Positions 11,959-21,232 of a stretch of 37,596 bases of DNA are shown piece by piece. The position numbers were made by a program, and so were the translations under genes. The notes beneath the pieces are model-generated. The model was not told the origin of the DNA. It saw nothing but the letters and a program-made list of their open reading frames with translations, and did not search any database. Position 1 is the first letter of the stretch; each line of letters starts with the position of its first letter. The stretch covers positions 1 through 37,596 of the forward strand of contig NZ_AEWG01000132.1 of assembly GCF_000190375.1 (NCBI RefSeq). Direction: 5' to 3'. The stretch comes from Rubrivivax benzoatilyticus JA2 = ATCC BAA-35. Lineage in GTDB: Bacteria; Pseudomonadota; Gammaproteobacteria; Burkholderiales; Burkholderiaceae_C.

Positions 11959-14709
11959 CTAGGCCGGGGCCGGCGCCGCGGCTTGCGCCAGCACCCGCTG
12001 CACGAAGACCTTGACGTCGCTTTCCTTCAGCAGCACCTCGCGGGCGCCGTCGGCCAGCAGGCGTTCGCGCGTGCCGGGCTCGACCTCGGCGGACATGCAG
12101 ATCACCGGCGGCAGGCGCACGCCCGGGCGCACGGCCTCGCGCACGAAACGCAGCAGCGCGCCGGCGTCGCCGTCGCCGACAAAGCGGTCGCACAGCACCA
12201 GGTCCAGCGGCGGCGTCGTCTCGCCGGCGCCGGCCACCGAGGCGACGAGCGCGGCGCGCGCGGCCTCCAGCGTCTCGACCAGCACCACGGCAACGCCCTG
12301 GTTCTCGAAGGCCTGGCGCAGCAGCAGGCCGTAGACCTGCGAGTCCTCGACGACCAGCACCCGCTCGACCTGGCCCGGCTGCGCCGGCGCCGGCGCGTCG
12401 GCGGCCTCGATGTCGAAGGCCAGCGTGAAGGCGGCGCCTTCGCCGGCCCGGCTCTGCGCCTCGATGCTGCCGCCGAAGGCGCGCACCAGGTCGCGGCTGA
12501 GCGCCAGGCCCAGGCCGCTGCCGGGGCGGTCGCCGCCGTCGGTGTGGAAACGCTCGAAGACGTGTTCGCGCGAAGCGGCGGACAGGCCGCTGCCGGTGTC
12601 GGCGACGACGACGACCAGCCGCCGCCAGCGTTCGCCGCGCGGGCTGGGCTCCAGACCGGCGGCGACGTGCACCTGGCCGGCCTCGGTGTGCTTGACGGCG
12701 TTGACCAGCAGGTTGCGCAGCACCTGCTGCAGGCGCAGCGCGTCCAGCCGCCACCAGCCGTCCAGCGGCGTGCGGCGCTCGAACACCAGCGCCAGGCCCT
12801 TGGCCTGGGCCATCGGCCGCGCCTCGTCGGCGGCTTCGCGCAGGCAGCGCTCCAGCGACTCGGGGCGCAGCTCCAGCGCGAGCTGCCCTTCGTGCAGGCG
12901 ATGGCGGTCCAGCAGCGCGTTCAGCAGGCCCAGCGTGGCCCGCGACGAGCGCCCCAGCACGTCCAGCAGCGGCTGCTCGCCGGGGCCGGGCGAGGAGCCG
13001 CGCAGCAGCGCCACCGCGCCGCTGACCGACTGCAGCGAGTTGCGCACCTCGTGCGCCAGGAAGGCCAGGTACTGCTCGCTCTCCTGGCGGGCGCGGCGCG
13101 TGCGCTCGATCTCCAGACGCAGCGTGCGGCTGTGCCACCACCAGGCCAGCAGCAGCACCGCCAGCACCGCAGCGGCGGCATAGGCCGACAGGCGCACACG
13201 CGCCCAGTCGACACGGTCCTGCTGCTCGGCCGCGGCCCACTCGCGCTCGATGCGCGGCATGTCCTCGGCGAGCACGGCGTTGAGCGCGTCGCGCAGCCGC
13301 GGGGCCAGCGTCGCGCGCGCCAGCGACACACCCAGGTTGTGCTCGTCGTACAGCCCGGCCACGGTGCCGGTGATGTGCAGCGTGCTGCCGGCGCGCGGCC
13401 CCAGGCGCGCGTAGGCGCCCTGCAGGCCGTAGAGCGCGGCCTCGGCGCGGCCCTGCTCGACCAGCGTCAGGCACTCGTCGAAGCCGGCGCACTCGACGAT
13501 GTCGACGTTCGGGTAGGCGGCGCGCACATAGGGCGTGCCGAAGTAGCCGCGGATCATCGCCAGCCGCTGGCCCGCCAGCTGCTGCAGGTCCCAGACCGAG
13601 AACTGGCGCCGGCTGATCAGCACCAGCGGGTTGGCGCGGTAGGGGCCGACGAAGCTCATGCGCGCGCGGCGCTCGGCGACGTCGGTCAGGCCCAGCATCA
13701 CGTCCAGGCGGCCATCGGCCAGCGCCTGCAGGCCGCTGGCCAGGTCCATCGGCACAAACGAGGCGATCGACAGGCCGGCACGGCGCGCGACCTCGTTCAT
13801 CATGCGGATGCCCAGGCCGTCGGCGACGCCGGGGCGCACCTCGGCACTGAACGGCAGATCGCCCGGCAGGTAGCCCACACGCAGCGGCGCGACCTCGAGC
13901 GCCGGTGCGGGCGCCGGCAGGACCACCGGCGCGGGCGGCAGCCAGCGGTCGCGCAGCGCCTTCGTGAACGCCGGGTCCAGCGCGGCGATCGTGGCGTCGA
14001 GCTGGCGCACCAGCGCCGCGTCGCGCAGATCGGCGGCCAGGCGCAGGTGGCCCTCGGGGAAACCGTAGCTGCGCAGCACGGCCAGGCCCGAGCCGGGGCG
14101 CTCGGCCACCAGCGTGCGCAGCGTCGGCAGGGCCTCGAAGACGAAGTCGGCGTCGCCGCGCTGCACCGCGTCCAGCGCCTCCTGCAAGGTGCCGTAGGCC
14201 GGCCGCGCGGCGGCCGGGAAACGCTCGGCGGCGATGCTCTCGGCAACGTAGCCGCGCGTGACCGCCAGGCGCCGCCCGGACAGATCGGGTGTCGCCGGCA
14301 CCGAGGTGATGGCCGCCGGGCCGACGAAGGCCTGCTGCACCGAGGCGTAGGGGCGCGTGAAACGCAGCGTCAGCGCCCGGTCAGGGGTCTGCGCGATCGC
14401 CGTGGCCAGCCGGATGCGGCCGTCGGCCAGCGCCTGCAGCAGCGCCGGGTACTCGACGAAACGTTCGTAGCGGAAACGCAGCCCGGTCTGGCGCGACAGC
14501 TCGGTGAGCAGTTCGACGTCCATGCCGCTCGGCGCGGGCTGGTCGGCGCGCCATTCGTGGAACGGCGGGAAACGTTCGAGCAGGCCCACCACGACGACGT
14601 CGCCGGCCTGCACGGCGTCGCCGGCGGCGGCGCGTGCCGGCCCATGGGCCAAGCACGTCATCGTCAATGCGGCCAGGGCCCCGCCGGCCCACGATCTCCA
14701 CCCGAGCAT
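11959..14709 (-). CDS. BvgS-like hybrid kinase with two periplasmic solute-binding domains
   Basis: A 916-residue protein. The ATG at 14709 was chosen because GGGGAGG lies just upstream and it opens a clear signal peptide (WAGGALAALTMTCLAHGPARAAAG); the frame stays open 118 codons further up. Two family-3 solute-binding (Venus-flytrap) modules follow: about 36-258 (FPPFHEW, SGMDVELLTELSRQTGL) and 275-495 (GYLPGDLPFS, GLGIRMMNEVARRAGL). TM is at about 506-525. HisKA has His553 in LAHEVRNSLQ, HATPase shows NLLVNAVKH and SGLGLALS, and the receiver carries Asp841 (LVLCDRFVGDG). This matches BvgS/EvgS in layout, minus their PAS and Hpt domains. The receiver's usual xP after the Asp is replaced by RFVGDGDAG. 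The ligand is unknown; amino acids are a common class. Confidence 0.9.
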   Translation of the reverse strand: MLGWRSWAGGALAALTMTCLAHGPARAAAGDAVQAGDVVVVGLLERFPPFHEWRADQPAPSGMDVELLTELSRQTGLRFRYERFVEYPALLQALADGRIRLATAIAQTPDRALTLRFTRPYASVQQAFVGPAAITSVPATPDLSGRRLAVTRGYVAESIAAERFPAAARPAYGTLQEALDAVQRGDADFVFEALPTLRTLVAERPGSGLAVLRSYGFPEGHLRLAADLRDAALVRQLDATIAALDPAFTKALRDRWLPPAPVVLPAPAPALEVAPLRVGYLPGDLPFSAEVRPGVADGLGIRMMNEVARRAGLSIASFVPMDLASGLQALADGRLDVMLGLTDVAERRARMSFVGPYRANPLVLISRRQFSVWDLQQLAGQRLAMIRGYFGTPYVRAAYPNVDIVECAGFDECLTLVEQGRAEAALYGLQGAYARLGPRAGSTLHITGTVAGLYDEHNLGVSLARATLAPRLRDALNAVLAEDMPRIEREWAAAEQQDRVDWARVRLSAYAAAAVLAVLLLAWWWHSRTLRLEIERTRRARQESEQYLAFLAHEVRNSLQSVSGAVALLRGSSPGPGEQPLLDVLGRSSRATLGLLNALLDRHRLHEGQLALELRPESLERCLREAADEARPMAQAKGLALVFERRTPLDGWWRLDALRLQQVLRNLLVNAVKHTEAGQVHVAAGLEPSPRGERWRRLVVVVADTGSGLSAASREHVFERFHTDGGDRPGSGLGLALSRDLVRAFGGSIEAQSRAGEGAAFTLAFDIEAADAPAPAQPGQVERVLVVEDSQVYGLLLRQAFENQGVAVVLVETLEAARAALVASVAGAGETTPPLDLVLCDRFVGDGDAGALLRFVREAVRPGVRLPPVICMSAEVEPGTRERLLADGAREVLLKESDVKVFVQRVLAQAAAPAPA

Positions 14710-14815
14710 TGCGCCTCCCCTGGGCGCACTGTAGACCGATCCCATGGTCCGGGGATGACAAGGCCGCCGCGCGAGGCGCGGCGGATCGCACACCCGCCGC
14801 CGTCGCGTGGCCGCG

Positions 14816-15088
14816 TCAACGCTGCGGCGGCTCGCAGCGCTGCAGCAACTCGGCCAGCGGCACCTCCAGCGCCTGCGCCAACTTGGCCGCGGTCTGCAGC
14901 GAAGGCATCGCGCTGGCCCGTTCGATCTCGCCCATGTAGGTGCGGTTGAGCTCGGCGCGTGCGGCCAGCAGCTCCTGCGACCAGCCGCGCGCCTGGCGCA
15001 GCCGGCGCACGGTGCGGCCGAAACGTTCGGCCACGCCCTCGTGCGGCAGGTGCCGCGCGTCAAATACCGGCGCCATCGATGCCGTCAT
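14816..15088 (-). CDS. Small XRE-family transcriptional regulator
   Basis: A 90-residue protein starting at the ATG at 15088, which has GGGAGGCAGGA just upstream; an alternative ATG is at 15076. Residues about 20-80 form a Cro/C1-type helix-turn-helix: RFGRTVRRLRQARGWSQELLA, then RTYMGEIERA and PSLQTAAKLAQAL. No effector domain is present. It overlaps the 3' end of cysE by 29 nt and is therefore the third gene of a cysK-cysE-regulator operon. Small XRE proteins in cysteine loci can act as sulfur-responsive regulators; that role here is an inference. It could also be a housekeeping regulator unrelated to sulfur. Confidence 0.8.
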   Translation of the reverse strand: MTASMAPVFDARHLPHEGVAERFGRTVRRLRQARGWSQELLAARAELNRTYMGEIERASAMPSLQTAAKLAQALEVPLAELLQRCEPPQR

Positions 15089-16073
15089 CGTGTCCTGCCT
15101 CCCGTGTGAGCGCCTGCGTGATCCGGCTGCCCGCCGGCACGTCGCGCGTGATCCAGACATTGCCGCCGATGACCGAGCCACGGCCGACCGTGATGCGGCC
15201 GAGGATGGTCGCGCCGGCGTAGACGACGACCTCGTCCTCGACGATCGGGTGGCGCGCGCCGCCACGCTGCAGGCTGCCGTCGGCTTCGGTGGCGAAACGT
15301 TTGGCGCCCAGCGTGACCGCCTGGTAGAGCCGCACCTGGCGGCCGATCTGGGCCGTCTCGCCGATGACGACGCCGGTGCCGTGGTCGATGAAAAAGCCTT
15401 CGCCGATCGTCGCGCCGGGGTGGATGTCGATGCCGGTCTCGGCGTGCGCGCGTTCGGCCACCAGCCGCGCCAGCAGCGTCAGCCCGTGGCCGTAGAGCTC
15501 GTGCGCGATGCGGTGGTGGATCATCGCCTGCACGCCGGGGTAGCACAGCAGCACCTCGTCGACGCTGCGCGCCGCCGGGTCGCCGCGGAAGGCGGCGAGC
15601 ACGTCGGTGTCCAGCAGGGCGCGCAGCCGCGGCAGCGCGGCACCGAAGGCGCGCACGAAGGCCAGCGCACGCGCGTCGACGTCCTCGGCGCCGCGGCCCA
15701 GGCGGGCCTGGTAGCGCAACTCCAGCCGCGCCTGCTGCAGCAGCGAGCCCAGCACGCGGTCCAGCGTCTGGCCGACGTAGTAGTCCTCGCTCTCCTGGCG
15801 CAGGTCCTGCGGGCCCAGGCGCAGCGGGAACAGCGCGCCGCGCAGGCCGTCGACGATCGCGGCCAGCGCCTCGCGCGACGGCAGTTCGCGGTGGCCGTGT
15901 TCCTCGGGCCGCTGCTGCGCGCTGCGCCAGCGCGTGCGCGCCGCACGCAGCCCGGCGACGATGCCGGCCAGGTCCAGCGAGGCGTCCTCGACCGCCAGCG
16001 CACGCGGCGGCGGGGCGTGCGTCGCCACCGCGGCCGGCCGTTCGGCGACCGCGTCGTCGTGGGGGGCGGCCAT
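15060..16073 (-). CDS. cysE: Serine O-acetyltransferase (EpsC-type CysE)
   Basis: A 337-residue enzyme. The C-terminal half is a left-handed beta-helix of hexapeptide repeats with the serine acetyltransferase signature: Asp216 and His218 in GIDIHPGATIGEGFFID, catalytic His231 in DHGTGVVIGE, then GAKRF and VYAGATILG. The long helical N-terminus (about 30-190) marks the EpsC-like branch. It transfers acetyl from acetyl-CoA to L-serine, giving O-acetylserine for CysK. It begins 2 nt after the cysK stop, so translation is coupled. EpsC-type SATs are recurrent neighbours of family 2A encapsulins, one of which is encoded about 11 kb away. The start is ATG 16073. Confidence 0.93.
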   Translation of the reverse strand: MAAPHDDAVAERPAAVATHAPPPRALAVEDASLDLAGIVAGLRAARTRWRSAQQRPEEHGHRELPSREALAAIVDGLRGALFPLRLGPQDLRQESEDYYVGQTLDRVLGSLLQQARLELRYQARLGRGAEDVDARALAFVRAFGAALPRLRALLDTDVLAAFRGDPAARSVDEVLLCYPGVQAMIHHRIAHELYGHGLTLLARLVAERAHAETGIDIHPGATIGEGFFIDHGTGVVIGETAQIGRQVRLYQAVTLGAKRFATEADGSLQRGGARHPIVEDEVVVYAGATILGRITVGRGSVIGGNVWITRDVPAGSRITQALTREAGHDDGIDGAGI

Positions 16074-16075
16074 GC

Positions 16076-17068
<993 letters not shown>

Positions 17069-17117
17069 CGCAAGGGTTCCTCTGACGGTCGTTCGGATCG
17101 GGTGGGTGGCGGCGCGA

Positions 17118-17597
17118 TCAGTCCTGCGTCCACGGCAGCGCGCGCCGGCGCCAGCCATTGACGTGCCCACGCTGCTGCGCGGCGTCGAGATCTCCTTCGA
17201 AGCCTTCACCGACGTTGAACACGTTCGTGAAGCCCGCGGCCGCGGCGGCTTCGGCGGCCGCAGCCGAGCGTTTGCCGCTGCGGCACAGCAGCAGCGCCAC
17301 CGTGTCCTTGCCGCCGAGGCGGGCCTCGAGTTCACGCACGAAACGCGGGTTGCGCGTCAGCGCGGTGCCGGTGGCCCAGGCGACGTGCAGGCTGCCCGGC
17401 ACCTGGCCGACGAACTTGCGTTCCTCGGCGGTGCGCACGTCCACCAGCAACGCGAGGCCAGCCTGCACCAGCGCCCAGGCGTCCTGCGGCGGCACGACGC
17501 CGGCATAGGACAGGCCTTCGGCGCGCGCGGCCTGGCGCGCACGCTGCAGCGTGGGGTGGATCTCGGCGGACACGGGCAGTTCGGCAACGGCGTTCAT
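17118..17597 (-). CDS. Rhodanese-like sulfurtransferase
   Basis: A 159-residue single-domain rhodanese. Visible motifs are [29 protein letters not shown] sequence (about 50-74, the CH2A-type start) and the active-site loop [10 protein letters not shown] with catalytic Cys105. The protein is cytoplasmic. It takes sulfane sulfur onto the Cys as a persulfide and passes it on. The C-terminus ([11 protein letters not shown], then [12 protein letters not shown]) matches the common PspE/GlpE-like single-domain group. It is 49 nt upstream of cysK on the same strand and divergent from the CBS gene, so it belongs to the cysteine block. Transfer of persulfide produced by a cysteine desulfurase is plausible but not shown. 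Confidence 0.9.
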   Translation of the reverse strand: MNAVAELPVSAEIHPTLQRARQAARAEGLSYAGVVPPQDAWALVQAGLALLVDVRTAEERKFVGQVPGSLHVAWATGTALTRNPRFVRELEARLGGKDTVALLLCRSGKRSAAAAEAAAAAGFTNVFNVGEGFEGDLDAAQQRGHVNGWRRRALPWTQD

Positions 17598-17835
17598 CGT
17601 TTCTCCTCGGCCGCCGGCCGTGGCCCCGCCCGGGGCGATGACGGCGATAGACGGCGGACGCCAGCGTAGGCAGGCCGCCGCCCGCGCCCAACGAATGGAA
17701 ACGCCGCTCGATATGCGCGGAACGCGCAAGCCGGCCCATCTGCGCGGCACGGCTTTGCTCATGCGGTCAAGGTCTTTGGCGGCACGCGGCTTGGCGGCCA
17801 GACTGCCCCTTTTTTGGCCGCCCCCGGCACGTCCG
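17598..17835. promoter_or_regulatory. Divergent control region, rhodanese / cystathionine beta-synthase
   Basis: These 238 nt separate divergent sulfur genes and must hold both promoters. An imperfectly GC-rich stretch near 17690-17720 (around CGCTCGATATGCGCGGAACG) is the least biased part. An inverted repeat GGCGGCCA (17793-17800) / TGGCCGCC (17815-17822) with a C4T6-containing loop lies 13 nt before the CBS ATG and could affect translation. No confident CysB site or -10/-35 pair could be assigned. Confidence 0.45.
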
Positions 17836-19260
17836 ATGTCCCGTTCCCCCGACCTCCCCCGCGCCGCCCGCGAGACCGCGTCGCGCCCCGCGGTGCTCGA
17901 CCTGATCGGCAACACGCCGCTGGTGCGCGTGACGCGCCTGGACACCGGCTGCTGCACGCTGTTCCTGAAGCTGGAGTCGCAGAACCCCGGCGGTTCGATC
18001 AAGGACCGCATCGGCGTCGCGATGATCGAGGCCGCCGAACGCGACGGCAGGCTGCAGCCCGGCGGCACCGTCGTCGAGGCCACCGCCGGCAACACCGGCC
18101 TGGGGCTGGCGCTGGTGGCCCGCGCCAAGGGCTACAAGGTCGTGCTCGTCGTGCCCGACAAGATGGCCACCGAGAAGGTGCTGCACCTGAAGGCGCTGGG
18201 CGCGACGGTGCACGTCACGCGTTCGGACGTAGTCAAGGGCCACCCCGAGTACTACCAGGACCTGGCCGCACGCATCGCCGCCGGCATCCCGGGTTCGTTC
18301 TTCGCCGACCAGTTCAACAACCCGGCCAACCCGCTGGCGCACGAAACCGCCACCGGCCCCGAGATCTGGGCCCAGACCGGCCACGACCTGGACGCCATCG
18401 TCGTCGGTGTCGGCTCCTCGGGCACGCTGACCGGGCTGTCGCGCTACTTCCGCAAGGTGCAGCCCGCGCTCGAGTTCGTGCTCGCCGACCCGGTGGGCTC
18501 GATCCTCGCCGACTACGTGAAGACCGGCCACGTCGGCCAGGCCGGCTCCTGGGCCGTCGAAGGCATCGGCGAAGACTTCGTGCCGGCGATTGCGGACTTC
18601 GGCTCGGTGAAGAGCGCGTATTCGATCCCCGACGCCGAGAGCTTCGGCGCCGCACGCGAACTGCTGGCGCGCGAAGGCATCCCCGGCGGTTCGTCGACCG
18701 GCACGCTGCTCGCCGCGGCGCTGCGCTGGTGCCGCGAGCAGACGACGCCCAAACGTGTGCTGACGCTGGTCTGCGACACCGGCACGCGTTATCTGTCCAA
18801 GGTCTACAACGACCAGTGGCTGATCGACCAGGGCCTGCTCGCGCGGCCGCGTTTAGGCGACCTGCGCGACCTGATCTCGCGCCGCTTTGAGGACGGCGGC
18901 GTCGTCGCCATCGCGCCCGAGGACACGCTGCTCGTGGCCTTCCAGCGCATGCGCCTGGCCGAGGTCTCGCAGCTGCCGGTGCTGGCCGACGGCCGGCTCG
19001 TCGGCGTGCTCGACGAGTCGGACCTGCTCGTCGCCGCGCAGGCCGGGCCGCAGGCGCTGCAGCGCCCGGTGCGCAATGCGATGACCGCCGCGCCGCAGAC
19101 GCTGCCAGCCAGCGCCTCGATCGCCGAGCTGCGCGCCGTGCTCGACCGCGGGCTGGTGGCCATCGTCGCCGACGAAGCCGGCTTCCACGGCCTGGTCACG
19201 CGTTTCGACCTGCTCAACCACCTCCGCCGGCAACTGCTGGCGTCCACCGCCGCCGCATGA
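17836..19260 (+). CDS. cbs: Cystathionine beta-synthase with C-terminal CBS domain pair
   Basis: A 474-residue protein starting at MSRSPDLPRAAR (ATG 17836); the frame is open upstream without a good start. The N-terminal catalytic part is a fold-type II PLP domain with Lys56 in NPGGSIKDRIG, the loop TAGNTG (83-88) and GVGSSGTLTG. Residues about 345-474 form two CBS motifs (VVAIAPEDTLLVAFQRM, VGVLDESDLLVAA; then MTAAPQTLPASAS and GLVTRFDLLNHL). The enzyme condenses homocysteine with serine to cystathionine; the CBS pair usually binds an adenosyl regulator such as SAM. It lacks the N-terminal heme domain of the animal enzyme. The stop overlaps the next ATG (ATGA), giving a two-gene reverse transsulfuration operon. 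Confidence 0.92.
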   Translation: MSRSPDLPRAARETASRPAVLDLIGNTPLVRVTRLDTGCCTLFLKLESQNPGGSIKDRIGVAMIEAAERDGRLQPGGTVVEATAGNTGLGLALVARAKGYKVVLVVPDKMATEKVLHLKALGATVHVTRSDVVKGHPEYYQDLAARIAAGIPGSFFADQFNNPANPLAHETATGPEIWAQTGHDLDAIVVGVGSSGTLTGLSRYFRKVQPALEFVLADPVGSILADYVKTGHVGQAGSWAVEGIGEDFVPAIADFGSVKSAYSIPDAESFGAARELLAREGIPGGSSTGTLLAAALRWCREQTTPKRVLTLVCDTGTRYLSKVYNDQWLIDQGLLARPRLGDLRDLISRRFEDGGVVAIAPEDTLLVAFQRMRLAEVSQLPVLADGRLVGVLDESDLLVAAQAGPQALQRPVRNAMTAAPQTLPASASIAELRAVLDRGLVAIVADEAGFHGLVTRFDLLNHLRRQLLASTAAA

Positions 19261-20450
19261 GCCACACCACCGCCCCCGACACCGACCGCCCGCTCGCCTT
19301 CGCCACGCGCACGATCCACGGCGGCCAGCACCCCGACCCGTCGACCGGCGCGATCATGCAGCCGATCTACGCCACCTCGACCTACGTGCAGAGCAGCCCC
19401 GGCGTGCACCAGGGCCTGGACTACGGCCGCTCGCACAACCCGACCCGCTGGGCCTGGGAACGCGCCGTCGCCGACCTCGAAGGCGGCGCCCAGTCCTTCG
19501 CCTTCGCCAGCGGGCTGGCGGCCATCGCCACCGTGCTGGAGCTGCTGCCGGCGGGCTCGCACGTCGTCAGCGGCGACGACCTCTACGGCGGCAGCTTCCG
19601 CCTCTTCGACAAGGTGCGGCGCCAGAGCGCGGGGCTGGAGTTCAGCTACGTCGACCTCACCGACCCCGAGGCGCTGCGCCGCGCGATCCGCCCGAACACG
19701 CGCCTGGTCTGGGCCGAGACGCCGACCAACCCGCTGCTCAAACTCGCCGACCTGCGCGCCGTGGCCGCCGTCGCCCACGAACACGGCCTGCTCGCCGCCG
19801 CCGACAACACCTTCGCCAGCCCGTTCAACCAGCGACCGCTGGAGCTGGGCTTCGACCTCGTCGTGCACTCGGCGACCAAGTACCTGAACGGCCACAGCGA
19901 CGTCATCGGCGGCGTCGCCGTCGTCGGCCGCGACGAGCGCCTGGCGCCGGTGCGCGAGCGCCTGGGTTTCCTGCAGAACGCCGTCGGCGCGATCGCCGGG
20001 CCCTTCGACAGCTTCCTGGCGCTGCGCGGCGTGAAGACGCTGGCGCTGCGGGTCGAGCGCCACAACGCCAACGCGCTGGAACTGGCGCGCTGGCTCGAAG
20101 CGCAGCCGCAGGTGGCGCGTGTGCACTACCCCGGGCTGGAATCGCACCCGCAGCACGCGCTGGCGCGGCGCCAGATGTCGGGCTTCGGCGGCATGATCTC
20201 GCTGGACCTGGCGACCGACCTCGCCGGCGCGCGGCGTTTCCTCGAGGCGGTGCGCCTCTTCGCCTTGGCCGAGAGCCTGGGCGGCGTCGAGAGCCTGATC
20301 GAGCACCCGGCGATCATGACCCACGCGACGATCCCGCCCGAGACACGCGCCGCGCTCGGCATAGTCGACAGCCTGGTACGGCTGTCGGTCGGCATCGAGG
20401 ACGTCGAGGACCTGCGCGCCGACCTGGCGCAGGCGCTGGCGGCGATCTGA
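19257..20450 (+). CDS. Cystathionine gamma-lyase / gamma-synthase family PLP enzyme
   Basis: A 397-residue Cys/Met-metabolism PLP enzyme. Key motifs are TRTIHGGQ, YGRSHNPTR, FASGLAAIATV, the PLP lysine Lys208 in HSATKYLNGHSD, and ESLGGVESLIEHPAIMTHA near the C-terminus. Translational coupling to cystathionine beta-synthase makes cystathionine gamma-lyase (cystathionine to cysteine, 2-oxobutyrate and ammonia) the best call. Gamma-synthase or O-succinylhomoserine sulfhydrylase activity cannot be excluded from sequence because the subfamilies are very close. It is cytoplasmic and should be a tetramer. Confidence 0.88.
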   Translation: MSHTTAPDTDRPLAFATRTIHGGQHPDPSTGAIMQPIYATSTYVQSSPGVHQGLDYGRSHNPTRWAWERAVADLEGGAQSFAFASGLAAIATVLELLPAGSHVVSGDDLYGGSFRLFDKVRRQSAGLEFSYVDLTDPEALRRAIRPNTRLVWAETPTNPLLKLADLRAVAAVAHEHGLLAAADNTFASPFNQRPLELGFDLVVHSATKYLNGHSDVIGGVAVVGRDERLAPVRERLGFLQNAVGAIAGPFDSFLALRGVKTLALRVERHNANALELARWLEAQPQVARVHYPGLESHPQHALARRQMSGFGGMISLDLATDLAGARRFLEAVRLFALAESLGGVESLIEHPAIMTHATIPPETRAALGIVDSLVRLSVGIEDVEDLRADLAQALAAI

Positions 20451-20478
20451 GCGCGGCAGGCGACGGGGCGAAAAAGAA

Positions 20479-20504
20479 CCCCGCTGCCGCGGCGGGCAGC
20501 GGGG
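20479..20504 (-). terminator. Strong intrinsic terminator reading on the minus strand
   Basis: A perfect 10-bp stem (arms CCCCGCTGCC and GGCAGCGGGG, 6-nt loop). On the minus strand it is followed by TTCTTTTT, the T-tract of an intrinsic terminator; on the plus strand no T-run follows. It therefore best terminates a minus-strand transcript coming from above 20510. It may also act as a hairpin for the plus-strand CBS/CGL operon. Confidence 0.8.
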
Positions 20505-20509
20505 TCAAG

Positions 20510-20620
20510 TCACCGGGGTTGCCCCACGGAGCCCACGACTGAGACGACGAGAGAGCCGATGAGGATCGGCCCCTGGACCTTAGCCGTGCGCTGGTTGCAG
20601 GCCAACGAAGAACGGCGCAT
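20510..20620 (-). CDS. Possible short peptide, branched-chain-rich, upstream of the terminator
   Basis: A 36-codon ORF ends 5 nt before the strong minus-strand terminator. Its 3' half reads GPILIGSLVVSVVGSVGQPR, with 9 Ile/Leu/Val codons in a 15-codon stretch. This is how ilv/leu attenuator leader peptides look. The ATG at 20620 has no clear ribosome-binding site; an in-frame ATG at 20641 is an alternative. No ilv or leu gene follows: the downstream DNA on this strand is antisense to the cystathionine gamma-lyase gene. It could be an orphan attenuator, a small RNA gene, a small membrane peptide, or chance. Confidence 0.35.
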   Translation of the reverse strand: MRRSSLACNQRTAKVQGPILIGSLVVSVVGSVGQPR

Positions 20621-20713
20621 GTCGGCCCGCGCCGAGCGCATGGCGGGGCCATCGGCGGCGGGCCGTGCGCCCGGGCGGATACTCGACGCGTTACCCGTCA
20701 GGAAACGCCCACG

Positions 20714-21178
20714 ATGAAGATCCAGGCTCCATCCCCCGTGCCCCCGAGCAGCCCGCATCCGACGGGCGGCAGCGCTGCGAATGCCGGCGGCGCGTGCTCG
20801 TTCGCCTCGATGCTGGCCGCGGCGACGACGCCGGCCGCCGATCAGACGGCGGACGACGAGCGCCCCGACTTCACGAGCATGACGCGGCAGCAGCTGTTCG
20901 ACTGGATGAACCAGCAGATCCGCAGCGGCAGGATGTCGCTCGACGAGAGCACGCCCTTCCTCGGCATGACGATGAAGATCTCGGCCGCCACCGGCGAGCC
21001 GGTGGACATGGCCAGCGACGGCGAGCGCATCGACTTCGTCGCCAAGGCCCGCGGCGGCATCGACGGCGCGCTTGAGCGGCGCGACTACGACCTGCTCGCC
21101 CGCCTGCAGGCCGCGGTGGAACACATGCTGAAGATGCAGGGCTCAGCCGGCACGGCGGCCGACGGACGCGGCGTCTGA
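20714..21178 (+). CDS. Conserved-looking hypothetical protein, function unknown
   Basis: A 154-residue protein that I cannot assign to a function. The N-terminus (1-50) is low-complexity and Ser/Pro/Ala-rich. The core is FTSMTRQQLFDWMNQQIR followed by MSLDESTPFLGMTMKI (about 54-88), an amphipathic, probably helical module, then an acidic stretch and a C-terminal helix (ALERRDYDLLARLQAAVEHML). There is no signal peptide or TM. AGGAAACG lies about 8 nt before the ATG. Codon use matches its neighbours. It is flanked by the minus-strand attenuator-like element and by a convergent lipoprotein gene, which gives no functional hint. Confidence 0.75.
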   Translation: MKIQAPSPVPPSSPHPTGGSAANAGGACSFASMLAAATTPAADQTADDERPDFTSMTRQQLFDWMNQQIRSGRMSLDESTPFLGMTMKISAATGEPVDMASDGERIDFVAKARGGIDGALERRDYDLLARLQAAVEHMLKMQGSAGTAADGRGV

Positions 21179-21198
21179 GCAGGGAGGTTTGTCCCTGC
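21179..21198. terminator. Hairpin between convergent genes
   Basis: Arms GCAGGGA and TCCCTGC with loop GGTTTG begin directly after the TGA of the upstream plus-strand gene. The 7-bp stem sits between convergent genes, so it may serve either transcript. There is no clear T-tract. Confidence 0.4.
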
Positions 21199-21232
21199 GT
21201 CCCAATCGAGGCGTTGCCGAGGGCCGGCCCGT

